Assembly: GCA_020631455.1 (NCBI GenBank)
Contig: JAHDHF010000005.1
Location: forward strand, 1 to 46,747
Length of the DNA: 46,747 bases
Direction: 5' to 3'
Origin: Saprospiraceae bacterium
GTDB taxonomy: Bacteria; Bacteroidota; Bacteroidia; Chitinophagales; Saprospiraceae
Every line of letters starts with the position of its first letter. Position 1 is the first letter of the stretch. Both the position numbers and the translations under genes were made by a program. Positions 7,395 through 14,834 of the stretch are shown here, one piece after another. The notes under the pieces are model-generated. The model did not search any database and was not told the origin of the DNA. It worked only from the letters and a program-made list of their open reading frames with translations.

Positions 7395-8716
7395 CAACCG
7401 CCTAACCAACGCCAAATATCGAGACCATTGGCAAGGAGTACGAGCCCCATCACAAAGACAAATCCTGCTATCGTCGCGTATTCCATGAATTTGTCGCTTG
7501 GCTTTTTGCCTGTGACCATCTCATACAGCAAGAAGACGACATGCCCGCCATCAAGTGCCGGTATCGGCAGCAAATTCATAAACGCCAGAATCAAAGAAAG
7601 CATGGCAGTGTTCTTCCAGAAGACTTCCCAATTCCAATCCGTCGGAAACATCTTGGCAAATGTGCCGAAGCCGCCGAGGCTTTCTGAGACCTTTGCCGTT
7701 CCGTCAAAGAGGCGACCAAATGAGCGTATATAGATATTGAATAAGAAATCATAGGCTTCAGTAAAACCTCCTACTGCTGCTTCGCCAAGACCATATTCTT
7801 TAGTGACAAATTCGATATGATTTTGAGCGCCATCCATGACCATACCGAGTTTACCATCTTCACTGACTGCTACTTGAGTCGTAATTGTATCATTGCCACG
7901 TAGCCAGGTCGTGTTGATTGTCGAACTGCTTGCTTGCTTGAGTACAATATTAAAGGCAGGAGAAAACTGAATTGGCGAATTCCCAACGGCAAGAAGCTGA
8001 TCACCAGCTTGTATTTTGCCTGCATTTGGTGAATCGTCTGGTACTTCTACAAGCGTAACAGGAAAACGAATATCAACAAACACGCCTTTGTACGATACGA
8101 TTTCGCTTGCCAATGTTTCAGGTATTTGGATTGAGACATCTTGCCCTCCGCGCTTCACTTCAATCGTTTGCGCTTTGTCTAGGAAGATTCGCTTTCTGAT
8201 ATCGCGATAATTTGCGAGTCGTTCGCCGTCCATACTCTGTATAATATCTCCGTCTTGTAGCCCGATTGACTGCGCGAGTGAGTCAGCATAGATTCCGTAT
8301 TTCATGCCATCAGTTGGAATCGTGTCTTTACCCCAAACGAAGAGAATCATACCATAAAACAGAATACCGAGTATGACATTCATAATAATACCACCGAGCA
8401 TAATGATCAATCGTTGCCATGCTGGCTTAGAGCGGAACTCCCAGGGCTGCTCTGGTTGGAGCATTTGCTCCTTGTCCATACTCTCATCGATCATGCCTGA
8501 GAGCTTAACATAGCCGCCGAGCGGCAGCCAGCCGATTCCATACTCAGTCTCTCCTATTTTCTTTTTGATCACGCTAAACCACGGATCAAAAAACAAGTAA
8601 AACTTCTCGACGCGAACACCAAAAATCTTACTTGGCAAAAAATGACCAAACTCGTGTAACACAATCAGTATTGACAAACTCAGGAGCAATTGCAGCCCCA
8701 TGATGACATAATCCAT
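7394..8716 (-). CDS. rseP: RseP-type site-2 metalloprotease
   Basis: This is an M50-family intramembrane zinc protease of 440 residues. HEFGH at residues 21-25 in the first transmembrane helix supplies two zinc ligands and the catalytic Glu, and NLLPIPALDGGH near the C-terminus supplies the third ligand. The conserved membrane-associated GYVKLSGM loop is present, and two PDZ-like segments lie between (around AQSIGLQDGDIIQSMDGE and SPNAGKIQAGDQLLAVGN). Known relatives cleave anti-sigma factors or leftover signal peptides. The substrate here is unknown. An extended -7 element lies 52 nt upstream of the start, and the gene is translationally coupled to the hscB-like gene. Confidence 0.93.
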   Translation of the reverse strand: MDYVIMGLQLLLSLSILIVLHEFGHFLPSKIFGVRVEKFYLFFDPWFSVIKKKIGETEYGIGWLPLGGYVKLSGMIDESMDKEQMLQPEQPWEFRSKPAWQRLIIMLGGIIMNVILGILFYGMILFVWGKDTIPTDGMKYGIYADSLAQSIGLQDGDIIQSMDGERLANYRDIRKRIFLDKAQTIEVKRGGQDVSIQIPETLASEIVSYKGVFVDIRFPVTLVEVPDDSPNAGKIQAGDQLLAVGNSPIQFSPAFNIVLKQASSSTINTTWLRGNDTITTQVAVSEDGKLGMVMDGAQNHIEFVTKEYGLGEAAVGGFTEAYDFLFNIYIRSFGRLFDGTAKVSESLGGFGTFAKMFPTDWNWEVFWKNTAMLSLILAFMNLLPIPALDGGHVVFLLYEMVTGKKPSDKFMEYATIAGFVFVMGLVLLANGLDIWRWLGG

Positions 8717-8762
8717 ATTCTAGTAATTTCTTGAGCGCAAAAGCTGACCTCTCACGCTAAGC

Positions 8763-8775
8763 GGCTGCAAAGGTA
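8763..8775 (-). promoter_or_regulatory. Promoter -7 element of rseP
   Basis: The minus strand reads TACCTTTGCAGCC, a perfect Bacteroidota -7 element (TAnnTTTG) followed by GCAGCC, which also follows the -7 boxes of three other genes in the window. No TTG lies 17-23 nt upstream, so the -33 box is weak or absent. Confidence 0.5.
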
Positions 8776-8833
8776 CTCAATCACATCATCAAGCCATCTT
8801 CTGATTTCGCAACATTAAGAATACATTGATGAT

Positions 8834-8980
8834 GAGCCATCCGCTCCTCGCATGCTGAGCATACTCGTCGCGGTCGCTATCCCGAATTCTCGGGAGGAGC
8901 TTCGTGGCTCGCTATTCGCTCGGCTGCTTCGTGCTACGCACTCGCATCTGGCTATTGCCACCACTTCGCAGCGCTTGTCC
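8834..8980 (-). repeat. Structured intergenic repeat, family B, copy 1
   Basis: Minus orientation, between divergent rseP and the PpiC-like gene. On the minus strand it opens GGACAAGCGCTGCGAAGTGG and closes near TGGCTC. The first arm is TGGC-AATA-GCCA. Compared with other B copies it has an extra palindrome CCCGA-AT-TCTCGGG beside the GCTAT box. It lies 23 bp from a family A copy. Confidence 0.85.
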
Positions 8981-9003
8981 ACTCGAGAGCATCAACAGAT
9001 GCT

Positions 9004-9123
9004 GGCTGAGGGATAGAAGGTGTTGTCTGAACTCAGAATCATGAATCTTAATGAAATGATGCTGAGAGAGTGCCGGATAGCCCGACCTGGCCCTGAGCGT
9101 ATGCGAAGGGTCAGGGCAGCCCC
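9004..9123 (+). repeat. Structured intergenic repeat, family A, copy 3
   Basis: Plus orientation, A3 subtype: closing stem GGCTG/CAGCC, inner stem GGTGTT/AGTGCC held partly by G-T pairs, variable arm CTCAGAATCAT/ATGATGCTGAG, and second arm CCTGGCCCT/AGGGTCAGG. A false upstream start at 9020 lies inside it. Confidence 0.9.
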
Positions 9124-9159
9124 AAATACGTTCAAATTATCATGTCGTTATTATGTGCG

Positions 9160-9187
9160 TTTGCGCACGAGCATTTCACTATTTTTG
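9160..9187 (+). promoter_or_regulatory. Candidate promoter of the PpiC-like / SurA operon
   Basis: TTTG at 9160-9163 and TATTTTTG at 9180-9187, followed by CAG, match the Bacteroidota -33 and -7 boxes. The 16-nt spacer is shorter than the usual 19-21, so the -33 assignment is doubtful. The start codon is at 9239. Confidence 0.35.
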
Positions 9188-9238
9188 CAGTCATTTTGCA
9201 GAGCTACTCTATGCCGCTCATCACTTAATGATTTTTTT

Positions 9239-11224
9239 ATGCGTTTTTTGCTTTCATTCGTTTTGCTTTTTGTCATGTCGTCTGCTCTGATGGCTCAGAT
9301 GGCGCCGCCTCATGCTGAGCGTGTTAAATACGATACCCGCACCTTGATGACAGTTGGAGATATAGACGTTTCTGTTGCTGAGTTTGCCTATATCTACGGA
9401 AAGAATAATGCGGAAAAAGCTGACTACAGCGAGGCGTCTGTGCGCGATTATCTTGATCTCTACTCGACATTTAAGCTCAAGGTCGCTGAGGCTCGTGCTA
9501 TGAAGCTCGATACTGTCCCTTCTCTCAACAATGAGTTGAATGGCTATCGCAGGCAGCTTGCATCGTCATACTTGATGGACAATGGCGTCAACGAGGCGCT
9601 GCTTCGAGAGGCTTTTGATCGAAGCAAAACTGACAAAAATGTAAGCCACATCCTTGTATTAGTCAAAGATGGTGCAACACCTGATCAAGAGGCGAAGGCT
9701 AAACAAGTCATTGATCAACTTCATCTTGAGATCGTCAAGGGCGGTAAATCATTTGAGGCTCTAGCAAAGGCTTCGAGTCAAGATCCGAGTGCTAAAGAGA
9801 ATGGTGGTCGCATCGGCTGGATGACTGCTCTTCAGTTTCCGGGCTTGTATGATTTTGAAACTGCTGCTTACGAGACTGCGGTAGGTGAAGTCAGTGCTCC
9901 TGTGCGCACTCGCCTTGGCTGGCACATTGTCAAAGTCAATGATTCGCGCCCAGCTCGCGGCGAAGTAGAAGCTGCTCACATCTTGATACGTCCAAAAGAC
10001 GGCGATAAAGCTGCTGCTAAAAAGAAACTCGAAGCTGTAGAAGCTCGCTTGATGGCTGGTGAAGACTTTGGGAAAGTAGCTCAAGAAGTATCTGAGCATG
10101 TCGAAACAAGAGCTCGAGGCGGCTATATCGGGTTCTTTGGCATTGGTAAAAATGTCGCTTCCTTCGAAGATGCAGCGTTTGGAATCAAGTCTGATGGTGG
10201 CTATTCAGATATTGTTGAGTCGCCTGCTGGCTACCATATCATCAAACGTATAAGTGTACGTAAACCAACCAGCTATCAACGAGAGAAGAGTAAACTCAAA
10301 AATAAAGTGCAACGTGATAGCCGCTTTGAAAAAGCGAAATCTGCTTTTGTTGTTCAGCTCAAAGACGAATACAACTTCAAGCTCAAGGAGGCGAATGTCA
10401 AGGCATGGAAAAACAAACTGGATAAAACATTTGTGACGTACGGCTGGAAGCCTAATACGGAACAAGAAAATCAAGTTCTCTTTACTTATGGAGATCGTCG
10501 TGTTTTTACTGTATTTGATTTTGAAGGATGGCTCCGCACCAAAGCAAGTGAGCGTATCAAAATGGGCCGCATCGAATCAAAGGAACAAGTAGCAAGCAAA
10601 CTTCTAGATCGCTATATAGGCGAGCAGATAATCGGATATGAAGAGTCACAACTTGAGCGAAAGTATCCTGAGTTTAAATCACTCATGCGTGAGTTTGAAG
10701 AAGGCATCTTGCAATTTGAAGCGACACGAATGAATGTTTGGGATAAAGCTTCGCAGGATTCTGTTGGTCTAGCGGAGTTCCATGCGTCATCGGATAAAGT
10801 CTACAATTGGCCAGAACGAGTGGAAGTAACAAAATACACTATCGAATCACCAAGCAAATCGATCGCTGAAAAAGCTCGAAAACTAGCTGCTAAAAAATCA
10901 GTAAAAACAGTCGAGAAAAAGCTCAAACTTGGTTCTAAACTGACAACAGAAGAACTCACATTTGCCAAAGGAGTCGATCCTGTGATTGACAATATGTCTT
11001 GGAAGCCAAAATCTACGAGTCAGCTCGACCAGCCAAAAGATGGAGTCTTTGTTTTTTATCGCGTTGATAAGCGCCTTCCAGAGATGAAGAAAACACTTGG
11101 TGAATCACGTGGATTTGTCATTGCAGATTATCAGAATTTCTTAAATGATCGCTGGGTTGAGTCTCTTAAGAAAAAATACCCGATCAAAATCAACGACGAA
11201 GTTTTCAAAAGTATCCTTCGCTAA
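9239..11224 (+). CDS. Periplasmic peptidyl-prolyl isomerase with two parvulin domains
   Basis: This is a 661-residue secreted foldase. The signal peptide MRFLLSFVLLFVMSSALMAQ is followed by a SurA-like N-terminal helical part and two parvulin domains: about residues 130-235 (NVSHILVLVKDG...GWHIVKVND) and 242-340 (EAAHILIRPK...GYHIIKRIS). Then comes a long Lys-rich C-terminal part that may bind substrate. The frame extends back to 9020 through a family A repeat, but only the ATG at 9239 gives a signal peptide. The stop shares a base with the next start (TAATG). It is the first of three envelope foldase genes, a common Bacteroidota arrangement, and probably helps outer-membrane protein folding. 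Confidence 0.92.
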   Translation: MRFLLSFVLLFVMSSALMAQMAPPHAERVKYDTRTLMTVGDIDVSVAEFAYIYGKNNAEKADYSEASVRDYLDLYSTFKLKVAEARAMKLDTVPSLNNELNGYRRQLASSYLMDNGVNEALLREAFDRSKTDKNVSHILVLVKDGATPDQEAKAKQVIDQLHLEIVKGGKSFEALAKASSQDPSAKENGGRIGWMTALQFPGLYDFETAAYETAVGEVSAPVRTRLGWHIVKVNDSRPARGEVEAAHILIRPKDGDKAAAKKKLEAVEARLMAGEDFGKVAQEVSEHVETRARGGYIGFFGIGKNVASFEDAAFGIKSDGGYSDIVESPAGYHIIKRISVRKPTSYQREKSKLKNKVQRDSRFEKAKSAFVVQLKDEYNFKLKEANVKAWKNKLDKTFVTYGWKPNTEQENQVLFTYGDRRVFTVFDFEGWLRTKASERIKMGRIESKEQVASKLLDRYIGEQIIGYEESQLERKYPEFKSLMREFEEGILQFEATRMNVWDKASQDSVGLAEFHASSDKVYNWPERVEVTKYTIESPSKSIAEKARKLAAKKSVKTVEKKLKLGSKLTTEELTFAKGVDPVIDNMSWKPKSTSQLDQPKDGVFVFYRVDKRLPEMKKTLGESRGFVIADYQNFLNDRWVESLKKKYPIKINDEVFKSILR

Positions 11225-12090
11225 TGCAATTGATTCAACAATCAACATATATAACCTTAGGTTTTTCACTGCTACTACTCGTGTCAGCATGCGTTCCTCA
11301 ACGCGATCCTGAAACACGAGATGACGGAGCAGTTGGTCTCATTTCAGTGGGCAATTCAACACTTTTTCAAGAAGATATCGAAGGGCTGACCAATGATGAC
11401 ATGTTACCTGAAGACAGTGCGATTGTCGTGAGTTCTTTTATAGAGCGCTGGGGCAAAGACCAGCTTATCTCTCTCGAAGCTGAAAAACGATTTGGTGATG
11501 ATAAAGTACTTGAAGAGCTCGTATCAGAGTACAGACAATCTTTGTTACTTCAATACATGACAAATGATATTGAGTCAGCAATTGACACGACTATATCGGC
11601 TGCAGATTTGCAAGCGTTCTATCAAGACAACAAAGACAAGTATTTGTTGTCAGATGCCGCGATCATGCCGTTGTTTATCAAGATTCCGCGTAAGTCTTCT
11701 TTTTCTAGTAAGATCAAATCTACTTGGAAAAAGAAAAAAACATCAGAAGGAAAAGCTGAACTTCTCAAGTATAGCCAAAAACAAGATGTCACGATCATCG
11801 CAAATACATGGATGGAAGCAAAAGAAGTGGCAGCACTTCTAGAAGACGATGCGTTTGATAGCAGACGGATACGCCAAGGAAAAGAATACATTGAGAAGAC
11901 TGACGACTTTCGATATTTCCTATACCTTGAAAAAGTAAGCCAACAAGGAGAGCCGGCTCCTTTACAATTTGTCTACAATCGAGTACGTCATGCGTATCGG
12001 TACCAACAAAAACGCGATCAAATCAAAGAATACAGAGACAATCTCTACAAAAAAGGAATCGACAAAGGCATTGTACGCCTCGGTCAATAA
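11224..12090 (+). CDS. Lipoprotein, SurA-N-like chaperone without parvulin domain
   Basis: This 288-residue protein has a lipoprotein signal peptide ending in LVSAC, with the lipidated Cys at residue 23. The mature part is helical and charged, with a segment ISAADLQAFYQDNKDKY that resembles the linker before the parvulin domain of SurA-type proteins (compare TPSEVKEFYNSVPKD in the next gene). No parvulin signature (HILI...GW) follows, so it looks like a PPIase relative reduced to its chaperone part. It sits between the two parvulin proteins and is coupled to the first by a one-base TAATG overlap. That suggests a shared role in outer-membrane protein biogenesis. Confidence 0.75.
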   Translation: MQLIQQSTYITLGFSLLLLVSACVPQRDPETRDDGAVGLISVGNSTLFQEDIEGLTNDDMLPEDSAIVVSSFIERWGKDQLISLEAEKRFGDDKVLEELVSEYRQSLLLQYMTNDIESAIDTTISAADLQAFYQDNKDKYLLSDAAIMPLFIKIPRKSSFSSKIKSTWKKKKTSEGKAELLKYSQKQDVTIIANTWMEAKEVAALLEDDAFDSRRIRQGKEYIEKTDDFRYFLYLEKVSQQGEPAPLQFVYNRVRHAYRYQQKRDQIKEYRDNLYKKGIDKGIVRLGQ

Positions 12091-12102
12091 TAGCAGACTT
12101 TT

Positions 12103-13485
12103 ATGAATCATATTTTTAAACAGTGTTTTTACGTCCTTGCTTTTCTTCTGTCAAGCACCGTAGCGACAGCCCAAACAGATATCCTTGTTGACAAAGTCGT
12201 AGCCGTGATCGGTGACAGACCAATCTTGATGAGCAATATCGAAGAGCAGTTTAACTACATGCGTACGCAGCAGCCAGGAATACCCGACGAAGCTCGCTGC
12301 ATGGTACTCGATCAGCTCATAGGCCAAGAACTCTTGCTCGTACAAGCACAACTCGATAGTGTCGAAGTATCAGATATAGAAGTCGAAGGACAACTCGAAG
12401 CTCGTGTACAGCAGATTATGGCATACATGGGTGGCGATGTTGCTCAATTTGAAGCATACTATGGCATGAGTGTCAATGAAGTCAAAGACAACATGCGAGA
12501 AGAACTTCGCGATCAGATCACACTCGAGCGTATGCGAAGTACAGTTCTAGCCGATGTCCGAATTACTCCATCAGAAGTCAAAGAATTTTACAACTCTGTA
12601 CCAAAAGACAGCCTACCATATCTGAGTAGCGAAGTCGAAGTAGCAGAAATCGAGATCAGGCCGCAAGTCAGCGTCAAAGCAAAGCAAGATGCTATCAATC
12701 AACTCAAATCAATTAAGGAGCAGATCGTGTCAGGAGATGCGACATTCGCTGATATGGCAGAGCTCTACTCAGACGATCCAGGCTCAGCCCGTCAAGGCGG
12801 TGATCTAGGCTGGGTGAGTCGAGGCAGCTTCGTCCCAGAATTTGAAGCAGCTGCTTTCAACTTGCGACCAAATGAATATTCACAGATTGTCGAATCAGAT
12901 TTTGGAATGCACCTCATACAGCTCCTCGAGCGAAGAGGCAATAATATCAATGCCCGACACATCCTCATCAAACCAAAGCTCACAGATGAAGACCGCATCG
13001 ATGCTCTCAATCTAGCTGATAGCGTGTACACATTGATTACAGGCGACTCACTCGAATTTGAGCGTGCAGTAGCCATCTACAGCGACGAAAATGCGCAAAC
13101 ACGCAACTACGGTGGCCGCCTCATCAATGCCAAAAATGGTACGACCTATTTCGAAACAGCTGACCTCGATGTCAATGTCTACTTCTCAGTCGATACACTC
13201 GAAGTAGGCGAACTCACGATACCAGTAGAGCACCAAGATGAGCAAGGCAACGAGAGCTTCAAGCTCTACAAAATGATCTCGCGCACAGAGCCACACCAGA
13301 TGAACCTCGGCCAAGACTATGACCGAATCCGTCAAGTAGCACTCGAAAACAAAAAAGCCTACTACATCGAAAAATGGGCACGTGAGCGACTCGGTGATAC
13401 ATACATTAATATATCTGACGAATACGATGCTTGCGGAGTCAAAGAAAAATGGATACAACCATCGCGTAGCGCCACAGGATTTTAA
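12103..13485 (+). CDS. surA: Peptidyl-prolyl isomerase SurA
   Basis: The 460-residue periplasmic chaperone and isomerase has a signal peptide ending in VATAQ and a SurA N-terminal domain (VDKVVAVIGDRPILMSNIE...). Its first parvulin domain is at about residues 175-280 (ATFADMAELYSDDPGSARQGGDLGWVSRG...FGMHLIQLLERRG). A second parvulin-like region begins NARHILIKPK, with YGGRLIN in place of the usual GGDLGW, so only the first domain keeps the full signature. SurA escorts outer-membrane beta-barrel proteins to the BAM complex. The gene starts 12 nt after the lipoprotein gene and ends 12 nt before a family A repeat that contains an intrinsic terminator. Confidence 0.93.
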   Translation: MNHIFKQCFYVLAFLLSSTVATAQTDILVDKVVAVIGDRPILMSNIEEQFNYMRTQQPGIPDEARCMVLDQLIGQELLLVQAQLDSVEVSDIEVEGQLEARVQQIMAYMGGDVAQFEAYYGMSVNEVKDNMREELRDQITLERMRSTVLADVRITPSEVKEFYNSVPKDSLPYLSSEVEVAEIEIRPQVSVKAKQDAINQLKSIKEQIVSGDATFADMAELYSDDPGSARQGGDLGWVSRGSFVPEFEAAAFNLRPNEYSQIVESDFGMHLIQLLERRGNNINARHILIKPKLTDEDRIDALNLADSVYTLITGDSLEFERAVAIYSDENAQTRNYGGRLINAKNGTTYFETADLDVNVYFSVDTLEVGELTIPVEHQDEQGNESFKLYKMISRTEPHQMNLGQDYDRIRQVALENKKAYYIEKWARERLGDTYINISDEYDACGVKEKWIQPSRSATGF

Positions 13486-13497
13486 TATTGATAAATA

Positions 13498-13643
13498 GGG
13501 GCTGCCCCTTCATAAAACGCTCTTCGATATATAATCGAAGAGCGTTTTTTCATTCAGGGTCGGGCTATCCGGCAGCTCGCTGATCGCTCGGCTGCTTCAC
13601 TGTCGTTCAGCATCTGCTCCGCACTGCCTACTATCCCTCAGCC
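13498..13643 (-). repeat. Structured intergenic repeat, family A, copy 4 (with terminator arm)
   Basis: Minus orientation, A2 subtype, just after surA. On the plus strand it opens GGGGCTGCCC and closes CCTATCCCTCAGCC-like (ACTATCCCTCAGCC). It has the module shared with family B in the variant GCAGCTCGCTGATCGCTCGG. The distal arm is replaced by a complete intrinsic terminator (13514-13550). Confidence 0.9.
13514..13550 (+). terminator. Intrinsic terminator of the surA operon inside a repeat arm
   Basis: AACGCTCTTCGAT pairs with ATCGAAGAGCGTT (13-bp stem, 5-nt loop), followed by a T-run to 13550 and preceded by AA on the other side. It occupies the arm position that holds unrelated hairpins in other family A copies. 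Confidence 0.85.
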
Positions 13644-13684
13644 AAAAAACACATTTTCGTACTACAAAAACCAAATGAAAACTC

Positions 13685-13717
13685 ATTCTTAAAAAAGTAA
13701 GAATCTATTTAATTTTG
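13685..13717 (+). promoter_or_regulatory. Inverted repeat and -7 element upstream of the channel gene
   Basis: ATTCTTA (13685-13691) and TAAGAAT (13698-13704) form a 7-bp inverted repeat with a 6-nt spacer, immediately before TAATTTTG (13710-13717), a perfect TAnnTTTG -7 match 21 nt before the channel's ATG. The position suits an operator covering the -33 region. No TTTG is seen at the expected distance. Confidence 0.4.
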
Positions 13718-13738
13718 GCAACCCAAAAAATCAACCCC

Positions 13739-14665
13739 ATGCAAGCATTTTTTAAGCGCATCGCAGATGCGCAATGGTTTCAGACATTTATTATTCTCGT
13801 CATCCTCGTGGCTGGTGTCGTCGTAGGTATCCAAACCTATAGCGGATTTGCAGCTGAGCATCATGGCATTTTAAGTCTCATTGATAATATTATCCTATGG
13901 ATTTTTGTCATTGAGATCATCGTCAAGATGGGCGCCGAAGGTTCAAAACCTTGGAATTATTTCAAGGATGGCTGGAATATTTTTGATTTTATCATTGTAG
14001 CTGTTTGCTTCTTGCCTTTACAGGATGCAAGCTTTGTAGCTGTATTGCGTCTCGCGCGTATCCTGCGCGTATTTAAGCTCGTTACTGCATTGCCAAAATT
14101 GCAACTGATCGTCGGCGCGCTTCTCAAGTCTATCCCGAGTATGGGCTATGTCTTTATTTTGATGGCGCTGCATTTTTACATCTTTGGCTGTATGGCGACG
14201 TTCTTCTATGCAGAAAATGATCCGATCCACTTCGGCAATTTGCAGACAAGTATTTTAAGTCTTTTTAGAGCTGTGACACTTGAAGATTGGACAGATCTCA
14301 TGTACATCAATATGTATGGCAGCGATGCTTATGGCTATGACGAAGCAATGGATGCTCGGCTAGCAGCTGAAGGCATCACTCGAGTCAGTAGTGCATCACC
14401 TGTTGCTGGTGCGATGTTTTTTGTCACATTTATTATGACTGGAGCGATGATCGTCCTCAACCTTTTTATCGGTGTCATCATGAATGGTATGGACGAGATG
14501 AAAGCTGAATCAGAATTTCAAGCACTTGCAAGTAAGCGAGAAGAAGATGAAGTCTCACTTTCTGAAGAAGTTGTTTTAATAGAAAATCAAGTGCAAGAGC
14601 TGAGCTCGAATCTTAAAATACTCAACGAGCGATTGAAAGCATTGTCTAATGCTAACGATAAGTAG
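13739..14665 (+). CDS. Voltage-gated cation channel (NaChBac/NavAb superfamily), predicted Ca2+-selective
   Basis: This 308-residue single-domain six-helix channel would work as a homotetramer. S4 has four spaced basic residues (VLRLARILRVFKLV), and the S4-S5 linker and S5 follow (LLKSIPSMGYVFILMALHFYIFG). The pore helix and filter are FRAVTLEDWTD at residues 176-186, S6 is FFVTFIMTGAMIVLNLFIGVIMNGMDEM, and the C-terminus is a heptad-like coiled coil (ENQVQELSSNLKILNERLKAL). NaChBac has TLESWAS and NavAb TLESWSM. Here Asp occupies both positions changed to Asp in the engineered calcium-selective versions. An extra loop of about 35 residues separates filter and S6. A TTG at 13715 would add eight residues, but ATG 13739 lies properly downstream of a -7 box. 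Confidence 0.9.
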   Translation: MQAFFKRIADAQWFQTFIILVILVAGVVVGIQTYSGFAAEHHGILSLIDNIILWIFVIEIIVKMGAEGSKPWNYFKDGWNIFDFIIVAVCFLPLQDASFVAVLRLARILRVFKLVTALPKLQLIVGALLKSIPSMGYVFILMALHFYIFGCMATFFYAENDPIHFGNLQTSILSLFRAVTLEDWTDLMYINMYGSDAYGYDEAMDARLAAEGITRVSSASPVAGAMFFVTFIMTGAMIVLNLFIGVIMNGMDEMKAESEFQALASKREEDEVSLSEEVVLIENQVQELSSNLKILNERLKALSNANDK

Positions 14666-14679
14666 AATAAGTTGGCCTC

Positions 14680-14820
14680 GGACAAGCGCTGCGAAGTGGT
14701 GCGAGTGCAACGAGCAGATGCCGGAGGCAGCCGAGCGGACAGCGAGCCACGGAGCATAGCGACAGCAGCCGTATTTTTCTATTAAAAAATAAATAGAAAA
14801 ATACGGCTGCTGATGGCCCA
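14680..14820 (+). repeat. Structured intergenic repeat, family B, copy 2
   Basis: Plus orientation, between convergent genes. It opens GGACAAGCGCTGCGAAGTGG and closes GATGGCCC. The usual GACGCG arm is replaced by TGCC-GGA-GGCA. The distal arm is a long A/T-rich hairpin (AGCAGCCGTATTTTTCTATT paired with its complement), which could act as a terminator for either flanking gene. Confidence 0.9.
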
Positions 14821-14834
14821 TAATGATTATTGAT

